A stretch of DNA of 64,000 nt from Alphaproteobacteria bacterium (lineage in GTDB: Bacteria > Pseudomonadota > Alphaproteobacteria > Sphingomonadales > Sphingomonadaceae), in assembly GCA_019239415.1 (NCBI GenBank), contig JAFAZW010000019.1:1-64000 (forward strand), read 5' to 3'. The notes under the pieces are model-generated. The model saw only the letters and a program-made list of their open reading frames with translations. It made no database searches and was not told the origin of the DNA. Every line of letters starts with the position of its first letter. Position 1 is the stretch's first letter. This document shows, one piece after another, positions 60,125-64,000 of the stretch. A program made the translations under genes and the position numbers.

Positions 60125-61324
60125 TTACGCCGCGTCTTTCACCGCCGCCACGATCTTCTTGGCCGCGTCGCCGAGGTCGTTGGCGGGGACGATGGCGAGG
60201 CCGCTGTCGGCGAGAATGCGCTTGCCTTCCTCGACGTTCGTGCCTTCGAGGCGGACGACGAGCGGCACCTTGAGGTCCACCTCGCGCGCCGCCGCGACGA
60301 TGCCGTCGGCGATGATGTCGCAGCGCATGATGCCGCCGAAGATGTTGACGAGGATGCCCTTCACCGCCGGATCGGAGAGGATGATCTTGAACGCCGCGGT
60401 CACCTTCTCCTTCGACGCGCCGCCGCCGACGTCGAGGAAGTTGGCCGGGAAGGCGCCGTTCAGCTTGATGATGTCCATCGTCGCCATGGCGAGGCCGGCG
60501 CCGTTCACCATGCAGCCGATGTCGCCGTCCAGCTTGATATAGGCGAGGTCGTATTTCGACGCCTCGACCTCCATCGGATCCTCCTCGGTCTCGTCGCGCA
60601 GCGCCTCGACGTCCGGATGGCGGTAGAGCGCGTTGGAGTCGAAGCTCATCTTCGCGTCGAGCACGAGGAGTTTGCCGTCCGCGGTCTCGACGAGCGGATT
60701 GATCTCCAGCATCGCGCAATCGTAGCCGAGGAAGGCGTCGTAAAGCTTGGCCGCGAGGGCCTGGGCCTGCTTGGCCGTATCGCCCGTCAGCTTCAGCGCA
60801 TGCGCCAGCGCCCGGCCGTGGTGCGGCATGAAGCCCTGCGCCGGATCGATGGTGATTGTCGTGATCCGCTCCGGCGTGTCGTGGGCGACCGCCTCGATAT
60901 CCATGCCGCCCTCCGTCGAGGCGACCATGGCGATGCGGCCGGTGCCCCGGTCGACGAGCAGGGCAAGATAATATTCCTTCGCGATGTCGACGCCGTCGGT
61001 GACGTAGAGGCGGTTGACCTGCTTGCCGTCCGGGCCGGTCTGCACGGTGACGAGGGTCTTGCCCAGCATCTCCTCGGCGTTCGCGCGCACCTCCTCGACC
61101 GACCTGGCGAGCCGCACGCCGCCCTTGGCATCGGCGCCCAACTCCTTGAACCGGCCCTTGCCGCGGCCGCCGGCGTGGATCTGCGCCTTGACCACGTAGA
61201 GCGGCCCGGGGAGCTTGCCGGCGGCGGCGACCGCCTCCTCGGCGCTCATCGCGGCAAATCCCGCGGGCACCGGCACGCCTTTCTTCGCGAGCAGCTCCTT
61301 GGCCTGATATTCGTGGATGTTCAT
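60125..61324 (-). CDS. sucC: Succinate-CoA ligase (ADP-forming) beta subunit
   Basis: A 399-residue ATP-grasp protein beginning [21 protein letters not shown]. Active-site blocks are [55 protein letters not shown] and [11 protein letters not shown]. It catalyses the TCA-cycle substrate-level phosphorylation step with SucD. sucD is not adjacent; instead the small coiled-coil gene and etfBA follow. A promoter candidate lies upstream. Confidence 0.97.
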   Translation of the reverse strand: MNIHEYQAKELLAKKGVPVPAGFAAMSAEEAVAAAGKLPGPLYVVKAQIHAGGRGKGRFKELGADAKGGVRLARSVEEVRANAEEMLGKTLVTVQTGPDGKQVNRLYVTDGVDIAKEYYLALLVDRGTGRIAMVASTEGGMDIEAVAHDTPERITTITIDPAQGFMPHHGRALAHALKLTGDTAKQAQALAAKLYDAFLGYDCAMLEINPLVETADGKLLVLDAKMSFDSNALYRHPDVEALRDETEEDPMEVEASKYDLAYIKLDGDIGCMVNGAGLAMATMDIIKLNGAFPANFLDVGGGASKEKVTAAFKIILSDPAVKGILVNIFGGIMRCDIIADGIVAAAREVDLKVPLVVRLEGTNVEEGKRILADSGLAIVPANDLGDAAKKIVAAVKDAA

Positions 61325-61359
61325 GGGCAGCCTTCGCGTCCTCGGCTCGTGTCGCCGGC

Positions 61360-61388
61360 CCTAAAGCACAGCGCCCGGGGGAATCCAA
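61360..61388 (-). promoter_or_regulatory. Possible promoter for sucC
   Basis: TTGGAT and TTTAGG with 17-nt spacing on the minus strand, in the 72-nt gap between the NRPS stop and sucC. Confidence 0.4.
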
Positions 61389-61396
61389 GCCGCGCC

Positions 61397-64000
61397 TCAG
61401 GCGGGCACTGCCTCGCGGCCGAATACCCTGGTCGGGACACCCTGGTAGCGCAGGCCCGGGCGCAGATGCTCGTGCTTCATCACCACGCTGTGGCCGCCGA
61501 CATGGGCGCTCTCGCCGATCGCGGCGCCGTAGAGCGGCACGGTACCGAACGCGACGGTGGCACCGGCGCCGATCGTCACCTTGCCGACCTTCAGGACCCG
61601 GTCCTCGAACGTGTGGGCCTGGAACATCGCGCTGACCGTCGCGCCGGCGCCGATGTCGATCATGTCGGGATCGACGACCTGCGAGAATTGCGGTCCCAGC
61701 AGGGCGCCCTTCCCGATCTTCACCCCCATCAGCCGCAGGTAGGCGACGAGCACGCCCGTCCCCTCGAATTGCTGGAGGATGCGGCTCGCCGAGCGGCCCC
61801 AGGCGACGTAGAGGAAATCCCACCGGCTGCACCAGCAGGACCAGAGCGCGTGCTGGCCCGGCTTCACCCGCCCGATCAGCAGCCATTTCAGCGCCAGCAC
61901 GAACGCGCAGGCGGCGGCGAGCGTCAGCACCGTCGCGCCGGGCACCATCGCGAGGGCGAAGGTCCACGGACCGGACGCGCCTGCGCCGGTCGCCAGCATC
62001 GCGTACCACCAGGTCGTCAGCAGGAGCGGCACGATCGGAAGGGCGAAGCGCAGCGTCTCCCAGAAGAGGCGGTTGCCATAGCGGAGCGGCGAAGGATCGT
62101 GGGTGAGGCGGCGGTCGATCTCGATCACCTCGCGCCGCGGCAGGTCGAAGCTCGGATGGCCGAAGCGCGAATGGCCGGCCGCGATGTGGCGCGAGTCGGC
62201 GACGGTCGCGATGCCGATGAGGATATCGTCGGGCAGGGTCTCGCCGGCCGGAACCACCGCATGGTTGCCGAGGAAGGTGTTGCGCCCGAGCTTCACCGGC
62301 GCCAGCGTCACGGCGCCCGCCGTCACTTCGGCGCCGCCGAGATAGATGCCGTCGGCGAAAAAGGTCTCGGGGCCGATCGTCACCAGCTCCGGCACGACGT
62401 CGATGATCGTGCTGATCTCGCATTTCGACCCGACCCGCATGCCGGCGAGGCGCAGCCATTGCGGCCAGAAGATCGCGCCGCTCAGCCACTCGCCGCAATT
62501 GAAGAGTATGCCGGTCTTGAGCCAGACCCGGATGTAGGCGGGGCTCCAGCGCGAGATCGTGCCCGCCTTCACCGGCCCGAGGGCGCGGAGGAGGAGCGCG
62601 TTGGCGACGAGCGTCAGCGGCAGGCTCACGACGGTGAGCCCGAGGACGATCGCGACGAGGGCGGCGTCGAGCGTCGGCCGGTAAAGCCAGCGCCAGATGT
62701 CGGCGACCCCGACCCCGGCGGCGGCGCAGACGGCGAGGGTGAGGAGCTCGGCCGGGAGGAGGGCCAGAGCGGCCGCTCCGCCCTTCGCCGCCATCGTCAG
62801 CAGGCCGTGAAGCCATGGCGTCAGCTCGGCGCCCCCGGTCGAGGGCGGCGCCTCGGCCGCCCCGGCGGGACCCGCGGGGACGCCGTCCCAGCGCTCGCCG
62901 GGCGGGATCGCCGCGCCGGTGCACAGGATCGAGAGCGGCGCCAGCTCGGCGCCGGCGCCGACGCTGCAACCGCCTTCCACCGCGGCGCGGACCCTGAGCG
63001 ATGCCCCGGCGCCGATCACCACCGGCCCGACGACGATGTCGCCGCGGTCGATCTCGACGAGCCCGAGATGGACGTCCTGGCCGAGCGAGGCGTCGTCGCC
63101 GATCTCGAGCAGGTCCCAGCCGCCGCGCCCGAGATCGACGCCGCGATGGATGTGGACGCGCCGCCCGATCTTCGCGCCGAGCGCCCGAAGCGCCGCCTGC
63201 TGGAAGACGGTGCCTTGCAGCAGCGCCCAGGGAATGAGCCGCGCCGCCTGCATGACGATCCAGTGGCGTGCATAATATGCGCTCCGGTAGGGCGTCCGCA
63301 GGGGCCGGTAGCGGCCGATGACGAGCCGTTTCACCGCCATCGCGAAGCCGAGCGCCGCCGGCACGTAGGTGGCGACGGCGAGGAGGCCGACGAGCGGCGC
63401 CAGCAGGAGCAGGCCGACGAGGCCGAGGTTGCCGAGCAGGAAAGGCAGGAGCCGGAAGGCCACCGCCCAGGCGATCCACGATCCCACGACCAGCTCACCG
63501 GCCAGCCACAGGGTCTGGACCGCCGCGGTGAGCAGCGGCCGCGCCCGCCCTTCGCGATGGAAGGGGATCGCGGCGGCGACGGCTTCGACGCGGGACGCGC
63601 CCGTCTCGGCGAGCTTGCGGACGGTTCGCGCTTCGTAGACGTCGCTGACCGTGATCCAGTCGGTCGCCGGATCCTCGCGCAGCAAGGTCACCAGCATCGC
63701 CGCCGACAGCGAATCGCCGCCGAGCGACTCGAAGAAATCGTCGTCGACCGAAATCTCGCCGCGCCGTTTCAGGATGTCCGCGACCGCCTCGGCGAGCTGC
63801 CGCTCGAGCGGCGTCGCCGGGGCGGCCCCGTGCCGCGGCTCTGCGTGACGCGCGAGGGTCATCGCGGGCAGCGCCTTGCGGTCGAGCTTCCCGCCGACCG
63901 TCGTGGGCAGGCCGCCCAGAACGCCGATCTGGCGCGGGACCATGTGGCGCGGCAGCGTCGCGGCGAGCGCCGCCTTCAACGTCTCGGGATCCGGCGGCCG
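61397..64000 (-). CDS. Pls/PosA-family NRPS, C-terminal part (5' end beyond window)
   Basis: At least 867 residues are visible on the minus strand, with the reading frame open to the right edge. First is the tail of an adenylation domain (DPETLKAALAATLPRHMVP, then GKLDRKALPAM). Next is a carrier domain with the phosphopantetheine site in DDDFFESLGGDSLSAAMLV. A long C-terminal region has three pairs of membrane helices separated by left-handed beta-helix (hexapeptide) segments such as KIGRRVHIHRGVDLG and KIGKGALLGPQF. This layout (A-PCP-terminal domain) is the Pls/PosA group, known for polylysine/ornithine-type peptide polymers. The product here is unknown. Confidence 0.87.
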   Translation of the reverse strand, partial: RPPDPETLKAALAATLPRHMVPRQIGVLGGLPTTVGGKLDRKALPAMTLARHAEPRHGAAPATPLERQLAEAVADILKRRGEISVDDDFFESLGGDSLSAAMLVTLLREDPATDWITVSDVYEARTVRKLAETGASRVEAVAAAIPFHREGRARPLLTAAVQTLWLAGELVVGSWIAWAVAFRLLPFLLGNLGLVGLLLLAPLVGLLAVATYVPAALGFAMAVKRLVIGRYRPLRTPYRSAYYARHWIVMQAARLIPWALLQGTVFQQAALRALGAKIGRRVHIHRGVDLGRGGWDLLEIGDDASLGQDVHLGLVEIDRGDIVVGPVVIGAGASLRVRAAVEGGCSVGAGAELAPLSILCTGAAIPPGERWDGVPAGPAGAAEAPPSTGGAELTPWLHGLLTMAAKGGAAALALLPAELLTLAVCAAAGVGVADIWRWLYRPTLDAALVAIVLGLTVVSLPLTLVANALLLRALGPVKAGTISRWSPAYIRVWLKTGILFNCGEWLSGAIFWPQWLRLAGMRVGSKCEISTIIDVVPELVTIGPETFFADGIYLGGAEVTAGAVTLAPVKLGRNTFLGNHAVVPAGETLPDDILIGIATVADSRHIAAGHSRFGHPSFDLPRREVIEIDRRLTHDPSPLRYGNRLFWETLRFALPIVPLLLTTWWYAMLATGAGASGPWTFALAMVPGATVLTLAAACAFVLALKWLLIGRVKPGQHALWSCWCSRWDFLYVAWGRSASRILQQFEGTGVLVAYLRLMGVKIGKGALLGPQFSQVVDPDMIDIGAGATVSAMFQAHTFEDRVLKVGKVTIGAGATVAFGTVPLYGAAIGESAHVGGHSVVMKHEHLRPGLRYQGVPTRVFGREAVPA

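Noticed and set aside
60063-63479. An 1138-codon open frame on the minus strand spanning sucC and the NRPS
   Set aside because: It is a frame shadow of sucC and the Pls/PosA gene; composition is low complexity and it crosses true gene boundaries.

Overview
This window is a very GC-rich chromosomal segment of a Gram-negative alphaproteobacterium, most likely a member of the Sphingomonadales. The reasons are the gene order infA-maf-rng-like-yacG-tRNA-Phe, the block bolA-dnaJ-like-cobS-cobT, a K+-independent H+-pyrophosphatase, tamA-tamB, a sphingomonad-style exopolysaccharide locus with a Wzc-like kinase, and a Pls/PosA-type NRPS. I saw no insertion sequence, prophage, CRISPR array or rRNA. One tRNA gene (Phe, GAA) is present. 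Genes are packed tightly, many with 1-4 nt stop/start overlaps, and no gap exceeds 300 bp.

Layout. (1) 1-12.3 kb is an exopolysaccharide locus, mostly on the minus strand: outer-membrane exporter (Wza-like), tyrosine autokinase/co-polymerase (Wzc-like), a membrane-anchored helical-repeat protein, an O-antigen ligase/polymerase-like protein, an EpsG-type polymerase, three GT4 glycosyltransferases (one on the plus strand), an RmlD-like reductase and a Tat-exported beta-helix protein cut by the left edge. No flippase or priming transferase lies inside the window. (2) 12.4-21.6 kb holds a PPP-type phosphatase, a D-2-hydroxyacid dehydrogenase, tamA-tamB and a small coupled membrane protein. (3) 21.6-23.8 kb is a two-gene type III polyketide synthase/FAD-oxidoreductase cassette. 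(4) 23.9-39 kb is housekeeping: tRNA-Phe, yacG, an RNase E/G-like protein, maf, infA, a TonB-domain protein, an S9 peptidase, hppA, thiL, nusB, an epoxide-hydrolase-like enzyme, pirin, bolA, a J-domain protein, cobS and cobT. (5) 39.1-44.2 kb is a second surface-glycan operon: glycosyltransferase, ABC permease, ABC ATPase, FkbM methyltransferase, acyltransferase 3. (6) 44.2-49.3 kb carries a Tyr-rich glycine-zipper protein, rpmB, a small anchored protein, tadA, a TPR-sulfotransferase and a CorC/CNNM protein. (7) 49.3-55.7 kb has an NfrA/NfrB-like pair, two secreted nucleases, an acetylpolyamine-amidohydrolase-like protein and a sterol-desaturase-family protein. (8) 55.8-57.3 kb is a compact exosortase cassette with a 59-residue putative substrate. 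(9) 57.3-64 kb has a PEBP protein, etfBA, small proteins, sucC and the C-terminal part of a Pls/PosA NRPS that runs off the right edge.

The most unusual items are the exosortase cassette, whose putative substrate is almost nothing but signal peptide plus sorting tail, and a family of intergenic palindromes whose outer arm provides the Shine-Dalgarno sequence of the next gene at three of its four sites.
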